From Mauremys mutica (Eukaryota > Chordata > Testudines > Geoemydidae), in contig NW_025422973.1 in the NCBI RefSeq assembly GCF_020497125.1, positions 1-64,000 on the forward strand: a DNA stretch of 64,000 nt, read 5' to 3'. This document shows positions 63,063-64,000 of the stretch, one piece after another. The position numbers and the translations under genes are program-made. Below the pieces are notes generated by a model that saw nothing but the letters and a program-made list of their open reading frames with translations, did no database searches and was not told where the DNA came from. The stretch's first letter is position 1, and every line of letters starts with the position of its first letter.

Positions 63063-63564
63063 CAGGGCCGCCCAGAGGATTCCGGGGGCCCGGGGTCTTC
63101 GGCGGCAGGGGGCCCTTCCGTTCTGGGACCCGCTGCCGAAGTGCCCCGAAGACCCGCGGCGGGGACCCCCCCGCCGCCGAATTACCGCCGAAGCGCAGCC
63201 CGGTCTTCGGCGGTAATTCGGCGGAGGGGGGCCTCCGCCACGGGTCTTCGGGGCACTTCGGCGGCGGGTCCCGGAACGGAAGGGCCCCCTGCCACCGAAT
63301 TACCGCCGAAGACCCGGCTGTGCTTTGGCGGCGGGTCCCGCTCCGTCTTTGGTGGTAATTCGCCAGTGGGGGGGTCCTTCCGCCCCGGAGCAGAAGGACC
63401 CCCCGCCGGCAAAGACCGGGAGCGGAAGAAGCTCCTGCGCCCGGCCCCGCAACAGTTTTCCAGACCCCGCTCCAGGGGCCCCGAAAAACTCTGGTGGGGG
63501 CCCCTGTGGGGCTCGGGGCCTGGGGCAAATTGCCCCTCTTGCCCCCCCTTCTGGGCGGCCCTGG
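63063..63564. mobile_element. Foldback DNA transposon with long internal hairpin
   Basis: About 500 bp between CAGGGCCGCCCAGAGG and the inverse TTCTGGGCGGCCCTG. Inside, 63104-63156 and 63241-63293 are 53-bp inverted repeats with two mismatches. Within the loop, GCCGAATTACCGCCGAAG (63176-63193) and its inverse (63212 on) pair again. A third, partial GGTGGTAATTCGCC copy lies at 63350-63363. Non-coding; ORFs result from GC content. Confidence 0.85.
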
Positions 63565-63599
63565 CTACAAATATAGAACCGTGGTCGCAGCAGTGATCT

Positions 63600-63780
63600 A
63601 TACAGTTACAGATTATGTCAATAACGTCACAGGAGGTGACACGGCATCAGTGAGACTGATACTGGAATACTGCCTCCAGTTTTGGTGTCCTCATTTGAAA
63701 AAGATGTTGTGAAATTGGAGCTGGGGCAGCAAAGAGCCACCAAAGGTTCTGAGGGCTGGAGAAAACTGCCTTCTAGTGAG
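63600..63780 (+). mobile_element. CR1-type LINE 3' fragment
   Basis: Matches 7940-8115 (AACGTCACAGGAGGTGACAC, ACTGGAATACTGCCTCCAGT) and is cut at 63780 by the next element. Confidence 0.82.
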
Positions 63781-64000
63781 GCCTGGTCTACACTAGGCGT
63801 TTAAACCGGTTTTAGGAGCGTAAAACCGATTTAACGCCACACCTGTCCACACTAAGAGGCCCTTTATATCGGTATAAAGGGCTCTTTAAACCGGTTTCTG
63901 TACTCCTCCCTAACGAGAGGAGTAGCGCTAATATTGATATTACCATACCGGATTAGGGTTAGTGTGGCCGCAGATCGACGGTATTGGCCTCCGGGCGGTA
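63781..64000. mobile_element. DNA transposon, left part, runs off the window
   Basis: Begins GCCTGGTCTACACTAGGCG, inserted into CR1 sequence. It is rich in short palindromes: AAACCGGTTTTAGGAGCGTA against later AAACCGGTTT, and TTATATCGGTATAA. Family style is that of turtle hAT/MITE elements. The right end lies outside the window. Confidence 0.55.

Overview
The window looks like nuclear DNA of a sauropsid, most probably a turtle. The evidence is CR1 LINE copies in both orientations, tRNA-derived SINEs ending in CR1-like tails, MIR/CORE-SINE copies, several small inverted-terminal-repeat DNA transposons, and KRAB zinc-finger exons with a sauropsid-style A box ending [13 protein letters not shown]. 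There is no operon-like gene packing. Nearly all long open frames lie in GC-rich tandem repeats and are not genes. The species assignment is inference; no search could be run.

Layout. 1-4475 and 15121-19900 are two copies of one segmental duplication, sharing element by element a MIR, a MITE, a short minisatellite element, a tRNA-derived SINE, a second MITE, an LTR-like repeat, a tRNA-Ser-like sequence and a hAT-like MITE. 6300-7711 and 30503-32140 are a second duplicated block carrying tRNA-Phe and tRNA-Val sequences, intact or decayed. A third module, called C here, appears at 8456-9670, 14541-15670 and 33197-34420 on the + strand, and at 20950-22143 and 59725-60330 on the - strand, with remnants at 1-250 and 62860-63060. 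It has CRE-like promoter motifs, a short ORF ending on a splice-donor-like sequence, and an opposing ORF of about 76 codons. 22143-24235 is a 5'-truncated CR1 with all core reverse-transcriptase motifs but broken frames. 25370-27760 is a large 44-bp minisatellite.

The only convincing protein gene is a KRAB-C2H2 zinc-finger gene on the + strand. It has a GC-rich promoter and first exon near 38450-38715, leader exons (43031-43123, 45741-45826), two KRAB-A exons (43792-43918, 48521-48647), one KRAB-B exon (51668-51781) and a ten-finger terminal exon (52148-53406). Leader and KRAB-A exons are tandemly duplicated upstream of a single finger exon. A further orphan leader exon (14240-14328) behind a GC-box array (11733-11985) marks a relic paralogue. 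Such proteins normally bind DNA through the fingers and recruit a repressor through KRAB, often to silence transposable elements, which fits the repeat-dense setting.

tRNA content: an intact-looking tRNA-Cys(GCA), tRNA-Phe(GAA) and tRNA-Ser(AGA), two tRNA-Ser bodies with a GUU (Asn) anticodon, a tRNA-Gly body with a UCU (Arg) anticodon, and tRNA-Val relics. The rest is transposons, minisatellites and unclassified intergenic DNA.
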